From Bacteroidaceae bacterium (GTDB lineage: Bacteria; Bacteroidota; Bacteroidia; Bacteroidales; Bacteroidaceae), in assembly GCA_024401275.1 (NCBI GenBank), contig JAKSLJ010000015.1:1-64000 (forward strand): DNA of 64,000 bases, written 5' to 3'. The notes under the pieces are model-generated. The model did no database searches and had not been told where the DNA came from. It saw nothing but the letters and a program-made list of their open reading frames with translations. Below are positions 1-12,435 of this stretch, piece by piece. Every line of letters starts with the position of its first letter. Position 1 is the first letter of the stretch. A program made the translations under genes and the position numbers.

Positions 1-2
1 GA

Positions 3-173
3 CGTCCTTGGTTCTCTCGCAAGTACTATGCTTCCGTCATGAACATAAAGGACTTTATGGCTGACTCGCTAGGAAAGGAATTCCTCGGGGCGATAAGCTC
101 AGCTTTCTCAAAGGACTTCAGACGCAATCACAAGTACAGAGGACAGGTCAATGTATCGACTTCCACAACATAG
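3..173 (+). CDS. C-terminal end of an unrecognised protein (5' truncated by window edge)
   Basis: An open frame enters from the left edge and stops at TAG 171-173, giving 56 residues that start RPWFSRKYY and end QVNVSTSTT. The composition (many K, R, S, aromatics) is that of a real soluble protein end. I do not recognise the family. It lies just upstream of the RAYT gene and the IS3 element, in a stretch that looks accessory. The upstream sequence would be needed to name it. Confidence 0.45.
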   Translation, partial: RPWFSRKYYASVMNIKDFMADSLGKEFLGAISSAFSKDFRRNHKYRGQVNVSTSTT

Positions 174-205
174 TTTGACGTCGAACTGAGGAAGATGTTT
201 TGCGT

Positions 206-314
206 TTTGCCTACACCCTACACCAAATCGCTGAGATCCCCTTTATTTATTAGGGTTTGCGGTGGTGTAGGCTATCACTTCTGCCTACACCATCCCTACA
301 TCTTTGCCTACACC
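206..314. repeat. GCCTACACC direct and inverted repeats
   Basis: The nonamer GCCTACACC occurs at 209, 283 and 306, and its reverse complement GGTGTAGGC at 264-272. The first copy is extended by a further CTACACC. The opposed copies at 209-224 and 264-272 could form a hairpin. The array lies between the partial gene and the RAYT gene. No convincing ORF covers it. It may be a terminator, a binding-site cluster or the target of a mobile element. Confidence 0.5.
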
Positions 315-421
315 TCGAGTAACAAGGACTGTTCGCTATCACAAGATGGATGCATTAAAACTAAAGAAAATCGTTCAATTATTTTGATGTTTGGAAATAA
401 AACCTTAATTTTGCCGACAGT

Positions 422-1435
422 ATGACACGTGAGGAAGCTTTAGTTGCAGGTATGGAAGTGCATGAGATACAACACTCGATGAAGAGACGCACTCCATGGC
501 ATGACTACAGCCGCAAAGGGACCTACATGCTGACCCTTGTGGTAAGGGAGCGTGCGGCTTTGTTTGGGCAGTTGAAAGGAAATCTGGACGGGGATGTTGC
601 TCCTTATGTTGATTGCTCCATGCTCGGAACTGCTATTGAACAAATGGAGATTCAGAAGATTCACTACTTTTACCCTCAGTTGGATGTATGGAAACTTTGT
701 GTCATGCCCGATCATCTTCACATGATAGTAAGAGTGAATGAAGACATGGGAGAAGGAAAGCATCTAGGAATGGTGGTTGCCGGATTTAAGTCAGGATGCA
801 ACAATGCGTATTGGAAATTGTTCAACATGAACGAACCACCAAGACAAGGATTGTTTGAGGAAGGCTATTGCGATAAAATCCTTATGCATGAAGGGCAGTT
901 GGATAATTGGAAGCACTATCTTGATGATAACCCTCGCCGCCTGATGTTGAAGCGACAGAATCCTAACCTTTTTACGGTTCTCACAGGCATGGAGGTAGCA
1001 GGTGAGCAATGTCAAGTGGTAGGTAATCGTTTCTTATTAGACATCCCTGACAAGATGGCGGTCATAGTTCATCGTCGTTATTCGGACGAGGAGAACGCAC
1101 GGCTGCGAGAGGAATGGCTGGCATGTGGTGAGCGAGGTGGTGTGCTTGTGAGTGCAGCTATCTCGCCCAAAGAGAAGGAAGTGCTTCGTGAAGCGATGAA
1201 CCGTGGTTACAATATCATTCTGTTAAAAGAGAACGGCTTCCCGAAACTATACAAACCTGTAGGAGAAGCCTTTGACGCTTGCGCTTCTGGATTACTGTTG
1301 CAGATAAGCCCTTGGGACTTTCACATGGAAAAGAAAGTTATAACTAGATTGCAATGCCTACATCTAAATGCGATGGCGGAAAGGATAGCTAACAACGAAT
1401 TGGAGGGCAAGCGGCAAAACCGCTTTGAACAGTAA
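422..1435 (+). CDS. REP-associated tyrosine transposase-like protein (RAYT, Y1/HUH family) with C-terminal extension
   Basis: The first 180 residues match the IS200/RAYT Y1 transposase fold: the HUH motif is PDHLHMIV (H98, H100) and a helix follows with EEGYCDKIL (candidate catalytic Y149) and HYLDDNPRR (Y166). RAYTs are single-copy HUH nucleases that act on REP palindromes. At 337 aa it is longer than a bare Y1 domain. The extra C-terminal ~130 residues contain GGVLVSAAISPKEKEVLREA and read like a Rossmann-type domain resembling DprA/SMF; that reading is inference. The ATG is at 422. No matching REP was proven beside it, but several REP-like families exist in the window. Confidence 0.75.
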   Translation: MTREEALVAGMEVHEIQHSMKRRTPWHDYSRKGTYMLTLVVRERAALFGQLKGNLDGDVAPYVDCSMLGTAIEQMEIQKIHYFYPQLDVWKLCVMPDHLHMIVRVNEDMGEGKHLGMVVAGFKSGCNNAYWKLFNMNEPPRQGLFEEGYCDKILMHEGQLDNWKHYLDDNPRRLMLKRQNPNLFTVLTGMEVAGEQCQVVGNRFLLDIPDKMAVIVHRRYSDEENARLREEWLACGERGGVLVSAAISPKEKEVLREAMNRGYNIILLKENGFPKLYKPVGEAFDACASGLLLQISPWDFHMEKKVITRLQCLHLNAMAERIANNELEGKRQNRFEQ

Positions 1436-1735
1436 CTATAATTACCGTACACGACAGTTTTGCTGTCGGATATCTAACACATCCATTTCTAAATTATGGT
1501 TGGTTCTGATTCACTCATCACTCGTCACAGACGCCTTCTAACTTACTGTATATCAGAGAAATATGTGCGTGAGGAGTGCTTTTTAACTCCTCACAACTTG
1601 TACTCGTCTGTACTGCCCTAGAAAAAGTTGAATGAATTTGTACTATAAGCCTGAGGTTAATTGAATGGATTTCATCTTATCCCTAGGCTCGGTTGAATAA
1701 ATATCCCTAACCCCTGAAGAATATTGAATGCGGTT

Positions 1736-2815
1736 CTAAAGCCTGCGTTCAATTGAATCCAGTGTTTGCGGTGCAAAGTTAGTTGCTCCTGTTTGAATTT
1801 CCAAATTATTCAGGTATTTTTCTCTGTAACTGATCCATTTTTTGTTGATTTTACCCTTATAAGAGGCTGCCTGACGGGGCGTCATGTTGTCAAGGCTCAT
1901 GTGTGGGCGCTCATTATTGTAGAATTCCACTGCCTTTGCCATGGCTCGCCTTACCTCCTCTATTGACTGAAATCTTATATCCTTCAAGAGTTCATTCTTT
2001 ATCGTATTATTCAGGCGCTCCGCTACGGCATTGTCCTTGGGGTCTCCGCTCTCGGTCATGCTGATGCGTATGCCTGCCTCGAAAAGTACTGATGTGTATG
2101 CGGCACTTACATACTGGATGCCTCTGTCGGAGTGGTGTATGAGGTCTATCGGTTCTTCTCCAGCCAGTGTTCCCACGGCTTGCAAAAGACACTCTACGCT
2201 ATGCCATGACTCCAGTGTCTCACCGACATACCAACTGATGATTTCCTTGGTATAGTAGTCAGATATCATGGAGAGATAGCAGAAAATGTATTCGTCTTCG
2301 CTGATCCATATTGGTATATACGTGATGTCGGTAACCCATATCTGATTCTTGCGCGTTGGAATGAGCTCCTTTATGAGATTTGGATATGTGGGAAGACCAT
2401 GGGTTGAATCCGTTGTGCGAGGCTTACGCCTTGGTTTCCTGACATTTAGGTTATTGTCCGCTATGATAGACAACATCTTATCCCTACCAACCATGTACTC
2501 GTAATCACGCCCGAAGCGCTCCTGATACATCGTGTGCAGCTTCTCCCCGCCAATGCCTGGGTCATACTCACGGATCTCACGAATGAACTGCAGAACCATC
2601 TCTTCCGTAAGCAATTGCTTGTTCAGTGTGTCCCTATGCTGATAGTAAGCCTGCCAGCTCTTGCCAAACAGCCGGCAGAGAAGGCCCATCGTCTGACCCT
2701 TGACCTTCTCTGCGGCAAGCTCTTTTACTGTTTGGCACCAGATTTTTTTCTTATTGGAATGTTGAAGGTCTTCTCGGCAAGGTCTATCATCACATCCTTG
2801 GCGTGATTGGACCAT
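1736..2815 (-). CDS. IS3-family transposase OrfB (DDE integrase catalytic part)
   Basis: This frame carries an integrase core with the DDE triad visible in order: WVTDITYI (first D), HHSDRGIQY (second D) and DNAVAERLNNTIKNE (E), ending with the NNERPH...TPRQA tail typical of IS3 OrfB. The region before the core (GEKLHTMYQERFGR) matches the HTH_21 segment. The frame is open from 2815, but the useful product is probably the OrfAB fusion made by -1 slippage at 2743-2749, so the upstream part of this frame overlaps orfA and is likely not translated on its own. It would cut and join the element ends. Confidence 0.88.
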   Translation of the reverse strand: MVQSRQGCDDRPCREDLQHSNKKKIWCQTVKELAAEKVKGQTMGLLCRLFGKSWQAYYQHRDTLNKQLLTEEMVLQFIREIREYDPGIGGEKLHTMYQERFGRDYEYMVGRDKMLSIIADNNLNVRKPRRKPRTTDSTHGLPTYPNLIKELIPTRKNQIWVTDITYIPIWISEDEYIFCYLSMISDYYTKEIISWYVGETLESWHSVECLLQAVGTLAGEEPIDLIHHSDRGIQYVSAAYTSVLFEAGIRISMTESGDPKDNAVAERLNNTIKNELLKDIRFQSIEEVRRAMAKAVEFYNNERPHMSLDNMTPRQAASYKGKINKKWISYREKYLNNLEIQTGATNFAPQTLDSIERRL

Positions 2816-3189
2816 TCTGCCATCTTCAAGGCTTCCTGGAGTTTCTTGTTCTCCTCTCTTAGGCGGACAAGTTCCTCTTCTGGCGTCTCTTCTGGCGTTG
2901 CTTTCTTCTTAGGCATAGCTGATGGGGAATTAGTTTGACATTGAGGAAGGCGTCTGGTCGCAAGACCGGCCTTTCCTTCTGCAAATTTACTAATCCAACT
3001 GTAAATAGTGCGCTTCGAAAGGAAAAATCTGCTACTTAATGCTGAAATATTTACCTTTCCACTAAGATAATAAGAAATTATCATGCGTTTTTCTGCATCT
3101 GTGTAAACTGACTTACCTGGAACTGGCATGGATGGAAAAACGGACAAGTTTTCCAACTCGATGTTTACAAAATCCCTTACTTGCTTCAT
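2725..3189 (-). CDS. IS3-family transposase OrfA (helix-turn-helix, leucine zipper)
   Basis: At 154 aa this is the usual small first ORF of an IS3 element. Residues ~25-70 form a helix-turn-helix (EKRMIISYYLSGKVNISALS, then KRTIYSWISKF), expected to bind the terminal inverted repeats. Residues ~105-130 form a heptad coiled coil (EEELVRLREENKKLQEALKM). It overlaps orfB by ~90 bp, with a slippery A7 near its 3' end. Alone it usually acts as a DNA-binding regulator. Fused to OrfB it supplies end recognition. Confidence 0.85.
   Translation of the reverse strand: MKQVRDFVNIELENLSVFPSMPVPGKSVYTDAEKRMIISYYLSGKVNISALSSRFFLSKRTIYSWISKFAEGKAGLATRRLPQCQTNSPSAMPKKKATPEETPEEELVRLREENKKLQEALKMAEWSNHAKDVMIDLAEKTFNIPIRKKSGAKQ
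2743..2749 (-). other. Programmed -1 frameshift slippery site (A7) between orfA and orfB
   Basis: On the coding (minus) strand the sequence reads ATAAGAAAAAAATCTGG. In the orfA frame it is AGA AAA AAA TCT; after a -1 slip on the A run it becomes AAA AAA ATC TGG, which is the orfB frame. This joins the OrfA coiled coil to the OrfB catalytic part in one protein, the known way IS3 elements make OrfAB. Confidence 0.75.
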
Positions 3190-3230
3190 TTAATAATTGA
3201 TTCTTATTCAACTATTTTCAGGGCAAGACA

Positions 3231-3251
3231 GTCACATCTGGTTTATGTGAC
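3231..3251. repeat. Hairpin at the IS3 insertion point
   Basis: GTCACAT and ATGTGAC form a perfect 7-bp inverted repeat around a 7-nt loop. The first three bases are the right-hand IS target duplication, so the element entered at the foot of a pre-existing hairpin. The following stretch to the metH stop also carries scattered ACTCGTCAC-like motifs, which recur at 1512-1527 on the other side of the IS. Confidence 0.4.
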
Positions 3252-3345
3252 GGCACTCATCACACACTCGTCACGCCGTAATATATTGAGAATCAGTTTA
3301 TTACAAGCCAATGTGACGAGTGAAGAGTGTTGGAAATTTCTGTAA

Positions 3346-7473
<4,128 letters not shown>

Positions 7474-7488
7474 ATAAGGAAAAAGTTA

Positions 7489-7658
7489 GGTTATTATATA
7501 CAATTTGGCACAGAATAATGTATGATAAAATTTATGGGCAATTCATGGAAAATTCATGTAGCGCCGCAGGCTTTATATTTTTTTTAACACGAATGACCAT
7601 AAATTATCCACGAATTTATTCATAAATTAAGATTTATGCCTAATAGTATATAGTTTCC
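7489..7658 (+). repeat. 170-bp MITE-A, copy 1 (8-bp target duplication AAAAGTTA)
   Basis: The element starts GGTTATTATATAC and ends GTATATAGTTTCC, so short imperfect terminal inverted repeats share TATATAC. It is flanked by AAAAGTTA at 7481-7488 and 7659-7666. Near-identical copies lie at 12248-12417 and 15146-15315. No ORF is inside. It occupies most of the metF-metH intergenic gap. Confidence 0.85.
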
Positions 7659-7695
7659 AAAAGTTAAATAACTCCTACCGCTATAAGCTAGTGTT

Positions 7696-8694
7696 CTAAA
7701 GTCCTCCCTTGTGGGGAGGGTTTGGGAGGGGTCTTACCTCATCCATAATTGCGCATATTGCATCAGCGGCATTCATTGTATAGAAATGCAGCGAAGGCAC
7801 CTTTGCCGCCTTCAGTTCCTGGCACTGCTTGATAGCCCATTCAATGCCCACCTTCTTCACATCGTCGTTTGCCTTGCAGCCTTGTAGTTTGCTAACCAAA
7901 AGGTCAGGGAAATCAATATGGAAAGTGCGTGGCAGCATTGACATGTGATTGAGCGTGCTGATAGGTTTAAGTCCTGGAATGATAGGCACATTTATGCCCG
8001 CCTTTTCGCAACGGTTAAGGAAATCAAAGTATTTATTGTTGTCGAAAACCATCTGCGTAACGATGTATCCGGCACCCATATCAACCTTCTTCTTCAGCGC
8101 ATCCATGTCAGCTTGCAGCGACATTGCCTCGTCGTGCTTCTCAGGATAGCCAGCCACACCATAGGTAAACGGACGCTTGCCACGGAGCATGTCGTGAGAG
8201 TCGCCGAAGATCATACGGCCTTCGTTGAACTCATTGACTTGCTGGCACAGTTCTGAAGCATACATCAGTCCGCCCTCTTTCGGGATGAAGCGGTTGTCCA
8301 TCTTCGACTTGTCGCCACGAAGCACTATGAGATCGAAGATGTCAAAGAAGGCAAGGTCGATAAGTTCGTTCTCCGTGTCTTGCTGAGTATATCCAGAACA
8401 GATGATGTGTGGCACAACAGGAATGTTGTATCGCTGCTTTATGGCGCACGATACAGCAACGGTGCCTGGGCGCAGACGATCTTCCACACGCACAAAACGT
8501 CCTGGCTTCACCTCACGGTAGCTGTAGTCGCTGCGGTGGGTTGTTACCTCAATGAATGCAGGATTATATGCCATGAGTTTGTCGATAGTCTTGTAAATCT
8601 GTTCTATGCTTTTACCCTTTACAGGAGGCAGAACCTCAAAGCTGAAGAGCGTTTCCTGCGTGTTCTTGAGTATGTCTGTTACGGATTGGTTCAT
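7696..8694 (-). CDS. metF: 5,10-methylenetetrahydrofolate reductase
   Basis: A TIM-barrel flavoprotein making 5-methyl-THF, the methyl donor for MetH just downstream. Visible family signatures: FSFEVLPPVKGKS (conserved FE..PP), VLRGDKS, FTYGVAGYPEKH and the IVTQMVFDN region. The frame could start at a TTG 27 bp upstream, but that TTG lies inside the promoter -7 box (8719-8726), so ATG 8694 (MNQSVTDILK) is the real start, giving 332 aa. The last ~12 residues (RPLPNPPHKGGL) are encoded by a GC-rich palindromic repeat, an unusual repeat-derived C-terminus. Confidence 0.93.
   Translation of the reverse strand: MNQSVTDILKNTQETLFSFEVLPPVKGKSIEQIYKTIDKLMAYNPAFIEVTTHRSDYSYREVKPGRFVRVEDRLRPGTVAVSCAIKQRYNIPVVPHIICSGYTQQDTENELIDLAFFDIFDLIVLRGDKSKMDNRFIPKEGGLMYASELCQQVNEFNEGRMIFGDSHDMLRGKRPFTYGVAGYPEKHDEAMSLQADMDALKKKVDMGAGYIVTQMVFDNNKYFDFLNRCEKAGINVPIIPGLKPISTLNHMSMLPRTFHIDFPDLLVSKLQGCKANDDVKKVGIEWAIKQCQELKAAKVPSLHFYTMNAADAICAIMDEVRPLPNPPHKGGL
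7702..7735. repeat. GC-rich palindromic element at metF 3' end
   Basis: CCTCCCTTGTGGGGAGG followed by GTTTGGGAGGGG. It forms a hairpin and supplies the final codons of metF. Same family as 7399-7437, 12181-12207, 45553-45600 and 51648-51672. Confidence 0.65.
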
Positions 8695-8718
8695 TGCTTT
8701 TCTTCTTAATATTTTGTG

Positions 8719-8726
8719 CAAAGGTA
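8719..8726 (-). promoter_or_regulatory. metF promoter -7 box (TACCTTTG)
   Basis: The minus strand reads CGCTTATTCGTACCTTTGCA. The box overlaps the alternative TTG start of metF and so argues for the ATG at 8694. The extended CGCTTATTCGTA context recurs at both GH18 promoters (55091, 55164). Confidence 0.7.
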
Positions 8727-8801
8727 CGAATAAGCGAGATAAATAAGAAAATATTATAGAAAAAAACTGATATTCAGAAGATTTTTCTGCAAAAACATAC
8801 C

Positions 8802-8837
8802 AAAAGCGCCACTCCTTCTAGCAGGAGTAGCGCTTTT
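8802..8837 (-). terminator. Terminator hairpin after the anti-sigma gene
   Basis: AAAAGCGCCACTCCT pairs with AGGAGTAGCGCTTTT (one mismatch) around a short loop, ending in a T run. It lies ~60 bp past the stop of the minus-strand sigma/anti-sigma pair and before metF's promoter. Confidence 0.8.
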
Positions 8838-8896
8838 ATTCACGATTGTATTAGTAAAGTAAAGAAAAAATCTTGTTGTGTGGAAGCTCTTCCATC

Positions 8897-9382
8897 CTAG
8901 TCGTTCAGCACTGCGAGTGAATCCTTTATGATAGAATCACCCTTCTGTACATCAGCCACATTCTTTCCGTTGACAGTTTCTATCTGTGCTATGCCAGTTT
9001 GTTCCTCGCCTCTGTTGTCGAAGAGCGCTTGTGAAGCATTACCGATAGTTATTATCACAGCCACGATGGCAGCTGCCTTGAAGAATGGGTGGAGAGCCTT
9101 TGTTGTGCGCTTGAACGCAACCTTAAGCATTGGCATTGCAGGTTCTGTTTCGTTTGTTTCTTCCTGTATGAGAGCCATCATTTTTGCGTCGAAGTCAGCA
9201 CCGAGGCAGTCTTCCTTCGTTTCGTTTTGCTCGTAAACGAAGAGGTCACGATACTGGAGTAGATTCTCCGGGAGTTCGTCCTGGCAGAAAAATGCCCGGA
9301 GAATCTTCTCTTCTTCAATGGTGGTTTCGCCATTGAAGTAGCCTTCAAGTAGTTGTTCTATGTACTTATAGTCCAGTATCAT
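8897..9382 (-). CDS. Putative anti-sigma factor, single membrane span
   Basis: The 161-aa protein has an acidic helical N-terminal half (IEQLLEGYFNGETTIEEEKI, then LRAFFCQDELPENLLQYRDL), a basic stretch, one hydrophobic segment at ~103-120 (AAAIVAVIITIG) and a short periplasmic tail. This is the layout of Bacteroidetes membrane anti-sigma proteins encoded next to ECF sigma genes. It follows the sigma gene by 2 bp. The N-terminal half would hold the sigma factor in the cytoplasm. The precise family is inferred from layout and context. Confidence 0.65.
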   Translation of the reverse strand: MILDYKYIEQLLEGYFNGETTIEEEKILRAFFCQDELPENLLQYRDLFVYEQNETKEDCLGADFDAKMMALIQEETNETEPAMPMLKVAFKRTTKALHPFFKAAAIVAVIITIGNASQALFDNRGEEQTGIAQIETVNGKNVADVQKGDSIIKDSLAVLND

Positions 9383-9384
9383 TA

Positions 9385-9921
9385 TTAATCAATAAATCGA
9401 TTCTTAATAGTTTGACGAGCTCTGAAGATATTTGTCTTTACTTGTTGTTCGGTCATTTGCAGGAGTTCTGCGATTTCCTTGTAATTCTTCTCTTCAAAGT
9501 CTCTTAGTTGCAGGCAAAGCTTTTGGTTTTCGGGGAGCGTGCTGATGATGCTCTCAAGCTGTGCCATTCGGTCGCTGTTGACAGCCTTTCGGTGCGGATC
9601 TTCGGTGGAGATGACCGAAGCGGAGGCTTCGGGAACGGTGGCTGTAAAGCCAAGCGGAGAAGCGCTTGGAAGGGTGTCGAGCGATCGGTTGTTTCGTCCT
9701 GCTTTCTTCGTGCAGTCAAGTGCCAGGTTGCGGCAGATGGTTGTGGCGAAAGCCGGTATGGAGTCGATGTCTTGCCATGAATCTCGCTTGTTCCAGCATT
9801 TTATCAGCGTTTCCTGCACGACGTCCTCAGCATCTTCGTGACTCATTGTGATGCGCAGAGCGAGGCGAAAGAGCATGTCTTTCAGTGGTAATATGTCGTT
9901 CTGGAAACTGATTGTTTTCAT
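9385..9921 (-). CDS. ECF-type RNA polymerase sigma factor
   Basis: 178 aa. Region 2 is at ~10-75 (LFRLALRITMSHEDAEDVVQ, the classic DAEDVVQ) and region 4 at ~115-175 (LPENQKLCLQLRDFEEKNYK, then EIAELLQMTEQQVKTNIFRA). There is no sigma 1.1 or region 3. It directs RNA polymerase to a small regulon and is cotranscribed with the anti-sigma downstream. A stretch of SASPLGFTATVPEASASVIS between the two regions is longer than usual. Confidence 0.9.
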   Translation of the reverse strand: MKTISFQNDILPLKDMLFRLALRITMSHEDAEDVVQETLIKCWNKRDSWQDIDSIPAFATTICRNLALDCTKKAGRNNRSLDTLPSASPLGFTATVPEASASVISTEDPHRKAVNSDRMAQLESIISTLPENQKLCLQLRDFEEKNYKEIAELLQMTEQQVKTNIFRARQTIKNRFID

Positions 9922-9988
9922 CGGCTTCTATAATGATGACGATTGAGAAAAAGAAAAGTTACAAGGAAATGTGATTTTTTTAATTTTT

Positions 9989-11287
9989 TTATCTCGCCCT
10001 GCTCATTTCACTGCGATAGCATAGGCTTTTGACCTGTTCTTCACTCATTTGCTGATACTCTTCAAGGGTTTCTGCAATGACCAGTTCCGTGAGTGGCGTT
10101 GTGGCAAAGACACGTCCTTCAGGGTCAAGAAAGATGGCATGTTTGTAGCCACTCAGCTCAGCATTGGTGTTGTCCTTCAGCAGTTTCCAGTATGGGTAGT
10201 TGTAGCCCTTGATGTATTTCCCCTCAACTGGCGCAACGACAACTTCCCAGTCGAGATAGTAGCGATGTTCTGTGATCCAACAGTTTTCGTATTCCTTTGG
10301 AACGATGATTGTTCCGAGTGGCTTTTCCGGTTCAATACCTTTCTCGTCGCCCGCGCGGATGTAATACTCGTCGAGGTCGTGAGCTGTGGTGAACACAAGA
10401 TAGAACTCTCGTTCCGTCTCGCCACGATAGAAGAACTTGTTCGACATATTGTCAAATTTATTCATGAAGTCAACATGGTCCATATCAACATCCTCAAGAG
10501 TGAATGTGTTTCTCTTGCAGTGGGCAGACTCACCGCAGAGAAATTCCATGCGACAAGGGTCGGTAATCGTGGATGGAACGGCAGGTTGGGGTATGGCATT
10601 CTTCTCCGACATCTTCAGCAGAAGCTGGTAAGAGTCTTTCGTTATCTGGTATGTCATGAACGAATCCGACGCTCCGATATGCGGAAGGTCAGAGATGGCA
10701 TAGACGATAATCCGCCCTTCGTTGAACAGGAAGCGTCCTACATCGACGCCGTATGCGAGAACACCGTCGGTGATCATGTCGGAAGGATTCTTCTCTTCGC
10801 GAGCAACAGAAAGGGTACACTTCGTAATGAGAGCACTCTTGGCAGCGTCTTGCTCTGGCGCTTTCGGCTTTTCGCTTGCTTTCATTCCAAGCTCTTCTCT
10901 TCGGCGTGTGACAAATTCCTCCTTTCGCAGCTCATAGTTTCGCTCGCTGTTCTTGTCTCGCTTTTCGCCACGGTGCAATGCGAGCGATTCTGCAAAGCCG
11001 AAGTCAAGTGACTCACGTCCGTCATCGATGGTGCAAGCAAGGACATCGCTCAGCAGTTCACGACCTATCATCCTGCCAGTGACGCTCTTGAACTCCTTGG
11101 CACGCATTATCATCTTTTCTATCTGTTCTTTATAGAAACCGCAACGCACCGTGTGAAGTATCTCGTCGTTCTTGCAGATATGGATGTCCCCTTCCCGTGG
11201 GTTCGACCGTATCTCATATTCCTTTCCTCTGTAAGAGAGAACGATCTTGCCGCCCTTTATCCTTAAGTCTAAACCGATTTCGTACAT
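9989..11287 (-). CDS. Unknown protein, 432 aa
   Basis: I do not recognise this family. It has no signal peptide or clear membrane span, so it is probably cytoplasmic. The N-terminal ~60 residues are beta-rich (LDLRIKGGKIVLSYRGKEYE). Residues ~105-150 are highly charged and helical. The C-terminal half has many aromatic and acidic residues (HRYYLDWEVVVAPVEGKYIK). It begins 13 bp after the metallopeptidase gene, so the two are likely cotranscribed. Confidence 0.6.
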   Translation of the reverse strand: MYEIGLDLRIKGGKIVLSYRGKEYEIRSNPREGDIHICKNDEILHTVRCGFYKEQIEKMIMRAKEFKSVTGRMIGRELLSDVLACTIDDGRESLDFGFAESLALHRGEKRDKNSERNYELRKEEFVTRRREELGMKASEKPKAPEQDAAKSALITKCTLSVAREEKNPSDMITDGVLAYGVDVGRFLFNEGRIIVYAISDLPHIGASDSFMTYQITKDSYQLLLKMSEKNAIPQPAVPSTITDPCRMEFLCGESAHCKRNTFTLEDVDMDHVDFMNKFDNMSNKFFYRGETEREFYLVFTTAHDLDEYYIRAGDEKGIEPEKPLGTIIVPKEYENCWITEHRYYLDWEVVVAPVEGKYIKGYNYPYWKLLKDNTNAELSGYKHAIFLDPEGRVFATTPLTELVIAETLEEYQQMSEEQVKSLCYRSEMSRAR

Positions 11288-11300
11288 AAGGGGTCAGGAG

Positions 11301-12167
11301 TTATAGGTCATTGTAAGGTACGGCGTAAGTATTGCCGTCAGAAACCTTTCCGCTTGAAAGTCCCTTGTAGAGCCACTTCTGGCGCTGTTTTGCACTACCG
11401 TGTGTGAAGGCATCTTCATCTACGCGACCCTGATAGCGCTTCTGGAGACGGTCGTCGCCAATCTGTGCTGCAATGGCAATGGCTTCTTCTATGTCACCAT
11501 CTTCAAGAGAAGAGAAAATCTTGTTTTCATTATATCCCCAAACACCAGCAAGGAAGTCAGCCTGAAGTTCTGTGCGCACGCTTGTCTGGTTTTCTGTCTC
11601 GTTAGGGAAGTACTTGTTTCTCTGGTGCAGATGACCCATGAGGTGCTGAACATGGTGGCCTACCTCATGCGCTACGACATAAGCATAGGCAAAGTCACCG
11701 GCTGTGCCAAACTGCTGCTGCATGCTTGACATGAAAGAGAGGTCGATGTAGAGTTTCTCGTCGCCAGAGCAATAAAAAGGACCTACTTGTTCCATCTGTG
11801 CTGCGCCACAAGCTGTGTTTACATGGCCAGAGCAAAGCACGAGTGTAGGAGCGCGATATTCGCCAAGTCCTTGCTCCTGGAATACCCTTGTCCAGATGTC
11901 TTCTGTACTTGCAAGAACCTTCTTTGTGAACGAAGCCAGTTCCTCCTCTTCGGCAGAAGGAGTGTAGCTGCCGTCAGTGGCAACCTGCTCAGTCATTCCC
12001 TGTTCTGCGACATTGTTTATCACGTCGCCAAGGTCACCTCCGCCAAGGAAAGTCATTATGGCAATAAGAATGATACCACCAATACCGCCAATACCTGCTT
12101 TTGCGCCACCGCTCATTCCGCGGCGATCTTCTACATTGTTGCTTTCGCGTCTTCCGTCAAGTCTCAT
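11301..12167 (-). CDS. YpfJ-type neutral zinc metallopeptidase
   Basis: The 288-aa protein has the family layout: a polar N-terminus (MRLDGRRESNNVEDRRG), a glycine-rich membrane segment at ~22-45, then a metallopeptidase domain. The zinc motif is HEVGHH at ~166-171, with a downstream glutamate in ELQADFLAGVWGY at ~198. The ending KQRQKWLYKGLSSG is typical. It is predicted to be inner-membrane anchored. The family is pfam04228 by recognition; its substrate is unknown. Confidence 0.88.
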   Translation of the reverse strand: MRLDGRRESNNVEDRRGMSGGAKAGIGGIGGIILIAIMTFLGGGDLGDVINNVAEQGMTEQVATDGSYTPSAEEEELASFTKKVLASTEDIWTRVFQEQGLGEYRAPTLVLCSGHVNTACGAAQMEQVGPFYCSGDEKLYIDLSFMSSMQQQFGTAGDFAYAYVVAHEVGHHVQHLMGHLHQRNKYFPNETENQTSVRTELQADFLAGVWGYNENKIFSSLEDGDIEEAIAIAAQIGDDRLQKRYQGRVDEDAFTHGSAKQRQKWLYKGLSSGKVSDGNTYAVPYNDL

Positions 12168-12180
12168 AATAATGAAGTCA

Positions 12181-12207
12181 AGCCCCTCAAGCTCCCCAAG
12201 GGGAGAT
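12181..12207. repeat. GC-rich palindromic element (intergenic)
   Basis: CCCCTCAAGCTCCCC faces AAGGGGAGATG, a short member of the CCTCCCC/GGGGAGG family just upstream of the metallopeptidase start. Confidence 0.5.
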
Positions 12208-12247
12208 GTTAATAGCTTTGAATGAATTTAATGTGTTATAAAATTAA

Positions 12248-12417
12248 TGTTATTATATACAATTTGGCACAGAATAATTTATGATAAAATTTATGGGCAA
12301 TTCATGGAAAATTCATGTAGCGCCGCAGGCTTTATATTTTTTTTAACACGAATGACCATAAATTATCCACGAATTTATTCATAAATTAAGATTTATGCCT
12401 AATAGTATATAGTTTCC
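12248..12417 (+). repeat. 170-bp MITE-A, copy 2 (target duplication AAAATTAA)
   Basis: Differs from copy 1 at only a few bases (for example TTTATGATAAA for GTATGATAAA, and T for G at the first base). It is flanked by AAAATTAA at 12240-12247 and 12418-12425. It fills the gap between tdk and the metallopeptidase gene, both on the minus strand. Confidence 0.85.
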
Positions 12418-12435
12418 AAAATTAATGTACTTATT

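Larger units (their letters stand above)
1609..3230 (-). mobile_element. Complete IS3-family insertion sequence, 1,622 bp, with 3-bp target duplication
   Basis: The terminal inverted repeats read TGTACTGCCCTAGAAAAAG (left, from 1609) and TGTCTTGCCCTGAAAATAG (right, reverse complement from 3230), and both continue into TTGAAT. The element is flanked by GTC at 1606-1608 and GTC at 3231-3233, a 3-bp target duplication as expected for IS3-family members. Inside are overlapping orfA and orfB on the minus strand with an A7 slippery run. Both frames are open, so the copy looks intact and possibly active. Confidence 0.9.

Noticed and set aside
7474..7695. SAM or cobalamin riboswitch before metH
   Set aside because: The gap is almost fully occupied by the MITE-A copy and its duplications; no riboswitch core was recognised.
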